From assembly GCA_903875465.1 (NCBI GenBank), contig CAIQWB010000025.1:1-64000 (forward strand): 64,000 nucleotides of DNA. The letters are read 5' to 3'. Each line of letters opens with the position of its first letter. The first letter of the stretch is position 1. The notes beneath the pieces are model-generated. The model was not told the origin of the DNA and did not search any database. It worked only from the letters and a program-made list of their open reading frames with translations. Both the position numbers and the translations under genes were made by a program. This stretch comes from an uncultured Verrucomicrobia subdivision 3 bacterium. Its GTDB lineage: Bacteria > Verrucomicrobiota > Verrucomicrobiia > Limisphaerales > UBA11358. Shown one piece after another: positions 54,657 to 63,041 of this stretch.

Positions 54657-55463
54657 ATGTTGTTGTGGAACCGTTGGACATGCCGCCTGGGGGCGGTTTT
54701 TTTGGGCCTGCTGCTCGCGGGTTGCTCGTTGCCCGGCGACGGCCAGCCGGACGACGAGAAGGAACCTCATTTCGTGCTGGGCAAAGGCCGGGTGAATGCC
54801 CTGGACTACACCGGCGCCGCCGCGGCGTTCAAGGAGGCCCTCGAGGTGAATCCCCGTTCCGCCGCCGCCCATTTTCAACTGGCCTGGCTCTATGAAAACC
54901 AGCTCGCCGATCCGGCGGCCGCCATTTATCATTATCAGGAGCATCTGGCCCTCAGCCCGAAAGCTCACAACCGCGAGGTGATTTTGCAGCATATCTACGC
55001 CTGCAAGCAGCAGTTGACCAAGGATGTGATGCAATTGCCCAGCGCCCCGGCGGCCCAGCAGCAAATCGAGAAGCTCGGGGAGCAAAATCGCAAAATGCAG
55101 GAGGAACTGGACAAGTGGCATGCCTACTACAACGCCCAACTGGCCGCCCGCCCGGCGCCCGCAACCCCCTCCAGCCGACCCGGGGCCGCCCCGGCCGGCA
55201 CTTCCACCACGCCAGATGACTCGACGCCGGGTCCCGTGCCACTGCCACCGCTCCGGCAGAGCTACCCCACCCCGCTGGTACCCACACGGGCCATTCCGGC
55301 GCCGCTGCCCAAACCACGGACCCACGTGGTGGCCTCGGGCGAAACCCTGGCCTCGATCGCCCGGCATGCGGGGGTGAGCCTGGCGGCGTTGCAAACGGCG
55401 AATCCAGGCTTGAATCCCAAGCATTTGCGCACCGGCCAGACGCTTTACCTGCCGGCCCCTTGA
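54657..55463 (+). CDS. TPR/LysM-domain lipoprotein
   Basis: This 268-residue lipoprotein has the lipobox FLGLLLAGCSLP (C22), followed by two TPR-like repeats (GKGRVNALDYTGAAAAFKEA and AHFQLAWLYENQLADPAAAI), a coiled-coil stretch (EKLGEQNRKMQEELDKWHAY), a Pro-rich linker (about 160-220) and a C-terminal LysM module (THVVASGETLASIARHAGVS ... NPKHLRTGQTLYLPAP) that binds peptidoglycan. It probably tethers an envelope complex to the cell wall. It is followed 6 bases later by the next gene, forming an operon with 55470-56965. Confidence 0.87.
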   Translation: MLLWNRWTCRLGAVFLGLLLAGCSLPGDGQPDDEKEPHFVLGKGRVNALDYTGAAAAFKEALEVNPRSAAAHFQLAWLYENQLADPAAAIYHYQEHLALSPKAHNREVILQHIYACKQQLTKDVMQLPSAPAAQQQIEKLGEQNRKMQEELDKWHAYYNAQLAARPAPATPSSRPGAAPAGTSTTPDDSTPGPVPLPPLRQSYPTPLVPTRAIPAPLPKPRTHVVASGETLASIARHAGVSLAALQTANPGLNPKHLRTGQTLYLPAP

Positions 55464-55469
55464 ACCCTC

Positions 55470-56225
55470 ATGGTCACACGCCTGATCTTAATTGCCCTGG
55501 CCGGCGTGTGTGTCACGATGAATGTGCTCGTGTGGCGGGCGGAATATGGGTCGCGGGACAATGATTTCCCGGTGCCCGAGTCGTTGATCTGGCGCAAGAT
55601 CATGACCGCCCCGGAGGCTTCTTCCCTGAACGTGTTTCAAGACGGCAAACGCACGGGATTCTGTGAATTCTCCACGAGTGTCGGTCAGGAAATGGCGCTC
55701 CTAGACGAGACGAAGCCGCCGCCGGAGAGCTTGCTGACCCATGCGGGCTACCAAATCCGCCTGAATGGCAACGCCAGCCTGGGGGACTTTACCAACCGGG
55801 TTAAATTTGACGGGCATGTGGAATTCGCCCCCAACCGCGCCTGGCGCAGCCTGGCGGTACGGGTGCTGATGCGCGGGCTGGTGATTGAACTGCAATCGGT
55901 GGCGACGAACCAAACGGTGCAGGTAAAAGTGCTGCACGATGGCGAAGCCTTCCATCGCACCCTGACCTTTGCCGATCTGGCGGATCCGAACCGGCTGCTC
56001 CACACGGTTATGGAGGAATGGGGGGGCGGGCTGGCAGCGGGATTGCATTGGGAGGCCTGCCGCACGCGCATCAGTTTTGGCCATGAAACTGTGCCGGTGT
56101 ATCGCCTGGAAACCCGGATACTCGACCGGCCGGTAGTGATTCTGGCCAGCACGCTGGGGGAAATCCTGCGGGTGGAATTGCCCGGGGGGGTGGAAGCCAG
56201 TCTCGACGAATGGAATAATCAATGA
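55470..56225 (+). CDS. Membrane-anchored protein of unknown function, upstream of an ABC ATPase
   Basis: This 251-residue protein has an N-terminal signal anchor (LILIALAGVCVTMNVLVW, residues 5-22) and an extracytoplasmic remainder rich in beta-strand pattern, such as LNVFQDGKRTGFCEFSTSVG and VYRLETRILDRPVVILASTL. I do not recognise a family. Its stop overlaps the start of the ABC ATPase gene by 4 bases (ATGA arrangement), so the two are coupled. It starts 6 bases after the LysM lipoprotein. Confidence 0.7.
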   Translation: MVTRLILIALAGVCVTMNVLVWRAEYGSRDNDFPVPESLIWRKIMTAPEASSLNVFQDGKRTGFCEFSTSVGQEMALLDETKPPPESLLTHAGYQIRLNGNASLGDFTNRVKFDGHVEFAPNRAWRSLAVRVLMRGLVIELQSVATNQTVQVKVLHDGEAFHRTLTFADLADPNRLLHTVMEEWGGGLAAGLHWEACRTRISFGHETVPVYRLETRILDRPVVILASTLGEILRVELPGGVEASLDEWNNQ

Positions 56226-56965
56226 TCGAACTCATCCAGCTCACCAAACAATTTGGCGACCTTGTGGCCGTGGATCACCTGGATCTCACGCTGGCCCGGG
56301 GCGAATTTTTCGCGATGCTCGGCCCGAATGCGGCCGGCAAGACCACCACGATTAAAATGCTGGCCGGGCTGATCAAACCCACCACCGGCCAGGCGCGGAT
56401 TGCGGGCTTTGACGTGCAACTGCAACCGCTGGAAGCCCGCCGTCGGCTGGCGTATGTGCCGGATTTTCCCTTCCTGTACGACAAGCTCACGGCTTGGGAA
56501 TTCCTGCGGTTCACCGGGCAGTTGTTCCATCTGGCCGATTCCCAAATCGAAGCGAATGCGCGGGAATTGATCGCGCGGTTCCACCTGCAGGAGCATGTCC
56601 ACCGGCCGATTGAGAGCCTCTCCCACGGCACCCGCCAGCGCGTGGCCATCGCATCCGCGCTACTGCATGAGCCCGAGGTGTTTATTATTGATGAACCCAT
56701 GGTGGGGCTGGACCCGCAGCATGCGCGCATCATCAAGGACGTGCTCAAGGAACGTTCCCGGGCGGGGGTCACGGTGCTGGTATCCACGCACCAACTGAGC
56801 ATTGCCGAAGAGATGGCGGACCGGATTGGGATTATTCATGGCGGCAAATTGATTGCGGTGGGCACGCGGGAGGAACTCCGCCAGCAAAGCGGAACGGCCG
56901 GCCAGCTCGAGGAGATTTTCCTGGCCCTCACCGCGGAGAGCGCCGCCGCGCCAGCGGGGATGTAG
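56222..56965 (+). CDS. ABC transporter ATP-binding protein
   Basis: This 247-residue ATPase has Walker A LGPNAAGKTTTIKML (Ala in place of the usual Gly), signature LSHGTRQRVAIA, Walker B VFIIDEPMVGLDP and switch His in VLVSTHQLS. It belongs to the CcmA/NatA-like group of ABC-2 exporter ATPases. No permease gene follows: the next gene is a DUF535 protein after 150 bases. The membrane partner is missing here or lies elsewhere. Its coupling to 55470-56225 and the LysM lipoprotein suggests an envelope role. Confidence 0.9.
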   Translation: MIELIQLTKQFGDLVAVDHLDLTLARGEFFAMLGPNAAGKTTTIKMLAGLIKPTTGQARIAGFDVQLQPLEARRRLAYVPDFPFLYDKLTAWEFLRFTGQLFHLADSQIEANARELIARFHLQEHVHRPIESLSHGTRQRVAIASALLHEPEVFIIDEPMVGLDPQHARIIKDVLKERSRAGVTVLVSTHQLSIAEEMADRIGIIHGGKLIAVGTREELRQQSGTAGQLEEIFLALTAESAAAPAGM

Positions 56966-57118
56966 GGTTTCACCCTATTGACAGCGGGAGACTCCGGGCT
57001 TGCTTTGTTCCGGGATAATCCGCATAGTAAACCCAATCAGAAGTTTGGGAGCCTAATTGCAGAATCACCTTCAGCTATTATTCGGTGGTTCACCCCGGTT
57101 CGTTAGCGTATTAAAGCC

Positions 57119-58114
57119 ATGTTGAGTTTGCTGAGAAAACTATTGGAGACCGCGCCACTTATCCACCCCGGGTTCAAACCGGGCATGGTTTACAAACGGC
57201 TTAAATATTGCGCGCGCGGCCTGGCATTTCCCAACGCCACGGTCCAATGGCTGGAACTGCTCGGCAAGCCGGCCCTCGCACCAGTGGTCCGTCATCAGCC
57301 CAAACTCTTTCAGAAACTTCAGCGGCCTTACCTGGCCAGCACCCTGCACACGGCGGAACGGCTGGAAGTCCTGACCCACCATTACCGCTTTGTCCAGCAG
57401 GAACTGGGCCCGGCCTGGGCACGGGAAATCTATTCAACGCCGGGCAAATGCCTGGCCGGGCTGCAGGACGAAGCTGGTGAGCGTTACGAAATCCGCTTGA
57501 AATCAAGCTGGATGGACAAGGAGGGGGAATTGACGCTGACCCTCCAGCAGCAGTCCACCGGGGTGAATTTGTTTGCGCTGACCTTTTCCATCACGCGGTT
57601 CGAGGCCGACCGGTGTGAGGCATTGATCGGCGGGTTGCAGGGCAACAAGCAGGCCAATGACAAGGACCTGGTGGTGGCGCTAACGCGCCACTGGCATGGC
57701 CTGCGCCCCAAGGCACTGCTGCTGTTTGCCATGCACCAGCTGGCCGAAATTTGGGGCGTCACCCGGTTGCGCGCCGTGGGCGATACCACGCATATTTACC
57801 AGCACTGGCGCCAGCGCAAGACCGTGGCCTCGAGCTACGATGCCTGGTGGCGCGAAGCGGGGGGCTTGCTGGGGGTTGATGGACTGTTTGACCTGCCGGT
57901 GCGCTTTGTGCCCCGGGATATTGCCACGCTGAAAGTGAACAAACGCCAGATGTACAAGCGCCGTTATTTGATGCTGGCGGACCTCGCCGGACAAATTAAC
58001 AGCAGCCTGGGAAGCCCCTGGCAAATCCCGGCGCTGATACCCAAAATGGCCAGCAACGATTTGAGCACGGAATTGATTCGGCCCATTGCCTCTTGGGGCA
58101 CGAGCCAGAACTGA
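57119..58114 (+). CDS. DUF535 (VirK/YbjX) family protein
   Basis: This 331-residue protein matches the DUF535/VirK-YbjX family: VRHQPKLFQKLQRPYLAS near the start, LQDEAGERYEIRL, LTFSITRFEADRCEALIGGL, LIGGLQGNK, TRHWHGLRPKALLLFAMHQL and VGDTTHIYQHW are family-type stretches. Members are implicated in virulence or antimicrobial-peptide resistance in enterobacteria, but the biochemical activity is unknown. It is apparently transcribed alone. Confidence 0.87.
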   Translation: MLSLLRKLLETAPLIHPGFKPGMVYKRLKYCARGLAFPNATVQWLELLGKPALAPVVRHQPKLFQKLQRPYLASTLHTAERLEVLTHHYRFVQQELGPAWAREIYSTPGKCLAGLQDEAGERYEIRLKSSWMDKEGELTLTLQQQSTGVNLFALTFSITRFEADRCEALIGGLQGNKQANDKDLVVALTRHWHGLRPKALLLFAMHQLAEIWGVTRLRAVGDTTHIYQHWRQRKTVASSYDAWWREAGGLLGVDGLFDLPVRFVPRDIATLKVNKRQMYKRRYLMLADLAGQINSSLGSPWQIPALIPKMASNDLSTELIRPIASWGTSQN

Positions 58115-58307
58115 AACTGGGGGCACCGGCCTCGTCAGGGGTGGGGAGGGAATTTCGTATATTTAACTGGGTGCCGGGCCGGGACCGTTCCCCGGGAGCC
58201 GGGGGAAAACTCCGCGAATGTTTAATAAACCTCAAAAAATCGCCGGAATTTCACCCGTTTGACACTGGATCGTAACCTGGGCACTTCATAAATAGAGGAA
58301 ACTGACC

Positions 58308-60305
58308 ATGAAAAAAGTGCTTATCTTGACGGCGGGATTTGGGGAAGGCCACAACGCCGCCGCCCGCAACCTCCGGGACGCACTGGAATTCATCTCGGAT
58401 GAAGTGCAGGTGGAGGTGCTGGATTTGTTTGAAAGCACGTACGGCTCCATGAACACCCTGGCCAAAAGCGCCTACCTGAACATGGTGCAGTATGCCCCCA
58501 AACTGTGGGGCGGGGTCTACAACCTGCTGGATAATTCCAAGTTTGTGGAAAACCGGCTCGGGGGCTTTACCAAGCTTAAAAATGCGCTGGCCGACATTCT
58601 CCACGAAACCCAGCCCGATTGCGTGGTTTCCACCTACCCGGTATACGCCCATGTGATCCAGGAACTCTACCGGGATTACGCCGAGCGGCCGTTTACCTTC
58701 ATTACCGTGGTGACCGACGCCATCACGGTCAACTCGGCCTGGTACCGCGCCCCTAGTGACCTTTACTGCGTGGCGAACGAGCCCACCGCCGAAGTGCTGG
58801 TGCAGGCGGGCGTGCCCAAGGCCAAAATCCGGGCGCTGGGGTTTCCCGTGAGCCTGCTATTCACCGAGGAACCGGCGCTCCCCCTGCGCCTGCCAGTGGG
58901 GGAGGAGCTCCGGAAAATTCTCTACGTGATTGGCACCGGCAAGAAAAAGGCCGGCAAGGTGATCGAGCGGTTGCTCGCCCTGCCCCAGGTGCAATTAACC
59001 ATTGTGTGCGGACGGGATGCCGAGCTGAAGGCGAATTTATTGGAGCGCACCAGCGAATTTCAGGATCGCGCCCATGTGCTGGGCTGGACCAATCAGATGC
59101 CCAAGCTATTGCTCAGCCACCACGTGGTTATCAGCAAAGCCGGGGGGGCCATCACCCAGGAGGCGATTGCCGCGCGCTGCCCCATGATTGTAAACCAGGT
59201 CATTCCCGGGCAGGAGGAGGGCAATGCGCAGCTCATCGGTGATTACAAGCTGGGGGCGGTGGTGGAACGCAACCGGGAGGTCCCCGAATTGATCGAGGAG
59301 GCGTTTGGGCACAAGGCGAAACTCTGGCTGGAATGGCGCAAAAACCTGCTCCGCATCAGCAAGCCGGATGCGGCATTAACCCTGGCCGAGCTGGTGCTGG
59401 CCCAGTGCGAAGTGGCCGATCCCACCGGGGAAAAAATCAAATTATTCAAACCGGCGGGCCGGGAGTTAAAGTCCGCCGCCAAGAGCGGGCCCGCGAGTCC
59501 GCCCCGCATGTTGCTCTGTGATTTTCACATCCACACCAGTTATTCGGATGGCAAACTGACCGTGCCCGAGGTGGTGGATTTCTACGGCCGGCTGGGGTTC
59601 GACTGCATCTGCATTACCGACCATCTGGCCGATCCGCGCCGCCTGATTGGCAAACTGGCCCGGTTGAGCAACATGACGGTGAGCGAGGATCAATTGGAGG
59701 AATACTTTGAGGTCATCGAGCGCGAACGCCAGCGGGCCTGGCGCAAATACAACATGATCGTGATGACCGGGATTGAATTTAACAAGGACGGTTACACGAG
59801 CAAAACCTCGGCGCATTTGCTGGGCATCGATCTCAAGAGCCCCATTCCCTCGGCCCTCGACCTGCCGGAAACTATCGCGCACATCCACGCCCAGGGCGGG
59901 CTGGCGGTGGCTTCCCATCCGCACATCATGAAAAGTGAGTGGGGCAAAAACACCCTTTATCTTTGGGAAAACCACGAGAAATTTGCCCACCTGATTGACG
60001 CATGGGAGATTGCCAACCGGCACAATATCTTCGATTGTGTGGGCATGAAACGCCTGCCCTTCCTGGGCAACAGTGATTTTCACAAGCCGAAACATATTTA
60101 TTCGTGGAAAACACTGTTGTATTGCGAAAAAGACGCCGAAGCCATCAAGGAATGTGTCCGCCGCAATGAACATGTGTCCATCACTTTGTTCCGGGAGAAC
60201 AACCAACTGGTGGCCAATGCACCGTTGCGCCCCGCACCGGCGACGGGCCGGTCAGAACTGGCCATGCCCGCCGCGGCTGGATTGCTGGCCGTCCGCAGTC
60301 ATTAA
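58308..60305 (+). CDS. MGDG-synthase-like glycosyltransferase fused to a PHP-domain phosphoesterase
   Basis: This 665-residue fusion begins with a GT-B glycosyltransferase of the MGDG synthase/processive diacylglycerol glucosyltransferase group (1-380): LTAGFGEGHNAAARNLRDAL near the N-terminus, the donor-binding half with VIGTGKKKAGKVIERLL and VISKAGGAITQEAIAARCPM. A PHP metal-dependent phosphoesterase domain follows from M401: CDFHIHTSYSDG, CICITDHLAD, GIEFNKDG, VASHPH and FLGNSDFHKPKH carry the histidines and aspartates for a trinuclear metal site. A clear gaggaa Shine-Dalgarno precedes the ATG. ppk1 follows after 66 bases and sixA after that. Confidence 0.9.
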   Translation: MKKVLILTAGFGEGHNAAARNLRDALEFISDEVQVEVLDLFESTYGSMNTLAKSAYLNMVQYAPKLWGGVYNLLDNSKFVENRLGGFTKLKNALADILHETQPDCVVSTYPVYAHVIQELYRDYAERPFTFITVVTDAITVNSAWYRAPSDLYCVANEPTAEVLVQAGVPKAKIRALGFPVSLLFTEEPALPLRLPVGEELRKILYVIGTGKKKAGKVIERLLALPQVQLTIVCGRDAELKANLLERTSEFQDRAHVLGWTNQMPKLLLSHHVVISKAGGAITQEAIAARCPMIVNQVIPGQEEGNAQLIGDYKLGAVVERNREVPELIEEAFGHKAKLWLEWRKNLLRISKPDAALTLAELVLAQCEVADPTGEKIKLFKPAGRELKSAAKSGPASPPRMLLCDFHIHTSYSDGKLTVPEVVDFYGRLGFDCICITDHLADPRRLIGKLARLSNMTVSEDQLEEYFEVIERERQRAWRKYNMIVMTGIEFNKDGYTSKTSAHLLGIDLKSPIPSALDLPETIAHIHAQGGLAVASHPHIMKSEWGKNTLYLWENHEKFAHLIDAWEIANRHNIFDCVGMKRLPFLGNSDFHKPKHIYSWKTLLYCEKDAEAIKECVRRNEHVSITLFRENNQLVANAPLRPAPATGRSELAMPAAAGLLAVRSH

Positions 60306-60371
60306 CACCATTGTCATGGATCACTCTATTTGGCAACATCGGCGCGGCCCTGTGCCAGCGCGCGGGAGCTT

Positions 60372-62534
60372 ATGACCATTCGTTTCGAACCGGCACATTT
60401 TTTTAACCGCGAATTGAGCTGGCTGGAATTTAACCAGCGCGTGCTCGATGAAGCCTTGGATCCGGCGAATCCGCTGCTCGAACGCTTAAAATTCTTCACC
60501 ATTGTCAGCTCCAACCTGGATGAGTTTTTTGAGGTGCGCGTGGCCGGCCTCAAGCAACAAATTGAAAGCGAAGTCGTGGAGCGCAGCGTGGATGGGCGCA
60601 CGGCCACGGAGATTTTTCAGGCGGTGACCCAGCGGGTCCGGCGGATGGTGGCCGACCAGTATGCCTGCTGGCGGAACGAACTCCAGCCGGCGCTGGCCGA
60701 AAATGGGTTGAACATCTTCCCCATGGCCACGCTCAAGCGCGCGGATTTTGATTATATTGAGGAATATTATCATTCCAAAATCCGCCCGGTGCTGACCCCG
60801 CTGGCCATTGATCCCGCTCATCCATTTCCGCAACTGCTAAACAAATCTCTGAACCTGATGGTGCGCCTGGAAATGAAAAAAGGCCGCCAGACGATCAAGC
60901 ACACGGCCGTGGTCCAGTGCCCGGCCATCCTGCCGCGCCTGCTCCCGCTGCCGCGCGATGGGCAGCAACGCAATTACGTGTTCCTTGGCCAGTTGGTGGG
61001 CCATTTCCTGGCCGATCTCTTTCCCGGCACCAAAATCCTCGGCTACTGGCCCTTTCGCGTGACCCGCAACAGCGAGTTATACATTGACGAGGAGGAAACC
61101 GGCAATGTGCTCAAGGCGGTGGAGACGGAACTTCACAACCGCCGCAAAGGCGACGCGGTGCGCCTGGAAATTGACCAGGACTGTCCAGAAGACCTGCGAC
61201 TGGCTTTGCTTGGCACCTTCAAACTGACGGAGGAGGATTTGTATCTTATTGACGGCCCCGTGAATCCCACGCGCCTGATGGCCCTGTACCAGGGCGATCA
61301 TTCCCCGGAATTGCGCGATCCACCGTTTGTCGCGCCGGTCGCCCGGAGCCTGCGCGGCCAGAAGGATTTGTTCGCGGCTATACGCGAGCGCGACATCCTG
61401 CTGCACCATCCGTACGAAAATTTTAACAGCGTGGTGGAATTTCTGGAGCAGGCCGCCGAGGACCGCGACGTGCTTGCCATCAAAATGACCCTGTATCGCA
61501 CCGGCGGTGACGAGCGCATCGTGGGGGCGCTCATGAATGCCGTCAACCAGGGCAAGCAAGTCACCGCCGTGGTGGAATTGCGGGCGCGGTTTGACGAGGC
61601 CAACAACATTCAATGGGCCCGCCGGCTGGAGGAAAACGGCGTGCACGTGGTGTACGGCCTGGTGGGCTATAAAATCCACGCCAAGGTCGCCCTGGTGGTG
61701 CGGCATGAGCGCACCCAAATCCGCCGCTACGTCCACCTCTCCACGGGCAATTACAATCCCACCACGGCCCGGTTGTATACGGATATTGGCTTGCTGACCT
61801 GCCACCCCGATTTTGGCGAGGATGCGACCAACCTGTTTAATTTGCTCACCGGGATCTGCCAGTTTCAAGGCATGCGCAAGTTTTTAGTCGCGCCCTTTGA
61901 CTTGCATGCCCGACTGCTGGCCCTCATCCAGCGGGAAGCCACCCACGCCGAAAAAGGACTGCCGGCCCGGATTATTGCCAAATTCAATTCCCTGGTGGAA
62001 CCGGAACTGATTGAGGCGCTGTATGGGGCCTCCCGGGCGGGGGTAAAAATCGAGCTGATCATCCGCGGGGTTTGCTGCCTGCGGCCCGGCGTTCCCGGGT
62101 TGAGCGAGAACATCTCAGTGCGCAGTATCGTGGACCGCTTTCTGGAGCACAGCCGCATTTATTATTTCGAAAACGCCTGCCAGGCCGAGGTGTTCGTGGG
62201 CAGCGCCGACTGGATGCCCCGCAATCTCTTTCGCCGCATTGAAACGGTGTTTCCGATTGAGGACGGCAACTTGCGCGAGCGGCTGATTAGCGAAGTCCTC
62301 GCCGTTTCCCTGGCCGATACGTCCCGCTCCCGCTGGCTGGGCCCGGACGGTGTTTACCACCGCAGCCAACCGGTCAATAACGAGCCACCCCGGCGTAGCC
62401 AGCCCGAGTTTGTGGCCCTGGCCGCCGCCGAGGAACCCCGCACGGGCGGTGCCAGCCGCGGCCGCACCAAGCACCCGCAGGTTAAACTCGTCAACTCCCC
62501 CTTCGGAGCGCGACCAAAAACCAAAAAGGCATGA
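60372..62534 (+). CDS. ppk1: Polyphosphate kinase 1
   Basis: The protein of 720 residues makes inorganic polyphosphate from ATP. ATG 60372 gives the family start PAHFFNRELSWLEFNQRVLD; an upstream ATG-free extension to 60330 is not needed. The autophosphorylated histidine is H436 in GYKIHAKVALVV (equivalent to E. coli H435), followed by YVHLSTGNYNPTTARLYTDI. Also typical are HHPYENFNSVVEFLEQAAED and RTGGDERIVGALMNAV. The last 60 residues are a basic, low-complexity extension. The stop overlaps sixA by 4 bases. Confidence 0.96.
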   Translation: MTIRFEPAHFFNRELSWLEFNQRVLDEALDPANPLLERLKFFTIVSSNLDEFFEVRVAGLKQQIESEVVERSVDGRTATEIFQAVTQRVRRMVADQYACWRNELQPALAENGLNIFPMATLKRADFDYIEEYYHSKIRPVLTPLAIDPAHPFPQLLNKSLNLMVRLEMKKGRQTIKHTAVVQCPAILPRLLPLPRDGQQRNYVFLGQLVGHFLADLFPGTKILGYWPFRVTRNSELYIDEEETGNVLKAVETELHNRRKGDAVRLEIDQDCPEDLRLALLGTFKLTEEDLYLIDGPVNPTRLMALYQGDHSPELRDPPFVAPVARSLRGQKDLFAAIRERDILLHHPYENFNSVVEFLEQAAEDRDVLAIKMTLYRTGGDERIVGALMNAVNQGKQVTAVVELRARFDEANNIQWARRLEENGVHVVYGLVGYKIHAKVALVVRHERTQIRRYVHLSTGNYNPTTARLYTDIGLLTCHPDFGEDATNLFNLLTGICQFQGMRKFLVAPFDLHARLLALIQREATHAEKGLPARIIAKFNSLVEPELIEALYGASRAGVKIELIIRGVCCLRPGVPGLSENISVRSIVDRFLEHSRIYYFENACQAEVFVGSADWMPRNLFRRIETVFPIEDGNLRERLISEVLAVSLADTSRSRWLGPDGVYHRSQPVNNEPPRRSQPEFVALAAAEEPRTGGASRGRTKHPQVKLVNSPFGARPKTKKA

Positions 62535-63034
62535 ATCTGTTTCTCTTGCGCCATGGTCTGGCAGTGGACCGCAGCAAACCCGGTTATAAAAAGGACGCGG
62601 ACCGGCCTCTGACCCCCAAGGGAAAGCAACGTTTGTGGCGGGTGGCGGAAGCCATGGAAGAACTGGAGCTGGAGTTCGATGCCATTGTGACCAGTCCTTT
62701 TTTGCGGGCCACCCAGACGGCGGAAATCATCGCCGAGGCCTTTGAACTCGGCAAAAAGCTGAGTAACTCCGAGCATCTGACCCCCAGTGGCAATCCCAAA
62801 TTGTTGCTGGAATATTTAAACCAGCTCGCGCCCGCCCCGAAGAATGTCCTGCTGGTGGGCCATGAACCTTATCTCAGCCAGTTCATTGGCCTGCTGGTGG
62901 CCGGCAACACCAATGCGCAAGTGGACCTGAAAAAAGGCGCGCTCTGCAAATTGGAGATTGAAACGCTCCGCTGCGGCCGTTGCGCCACACTGGCCTGGTT
63001 GCTCACCCCCAAGCAAATGCTGTTGATGGTGTAG
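62531..63034 (+). CDS. sixA: SixA-like phosphohistidine phosphatase
   Basis: This 167-residue histidine phosphatase has the catalytic MNLFLLRHGLAVDRS (R7-H8-G9), the second arginine in IVTSPFLRATQTAEI and the second histidine in VLLVGHEPYLSQF. SixA removes phosphate from phosphohistidine on proteins. Its start codon overlaps the ppk1 stop (ATGA), and this ppk1-sixA pairing recurs in many bacteria. A role in controlling phosphohistidine on or near Ppk1 is an inference. Confidence 0.92.
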   Translation: MNLFLLRHGLAVDRSKPGYKKDADRPLTPKGKQRLWRVAEAMEELELEFDAIVTSPFLRATQTAEIIAEAFELGKKLSNSEHLTPSGNPKLLLEYLNQLAPAPKNVLLVGHEPYLSQFIGLLVAGNTNAQVDLKKGALCKLEIETLRCGRCATLAWLLTPKQMLLMV

Positions 63035-63041
63035 CTTCGCT

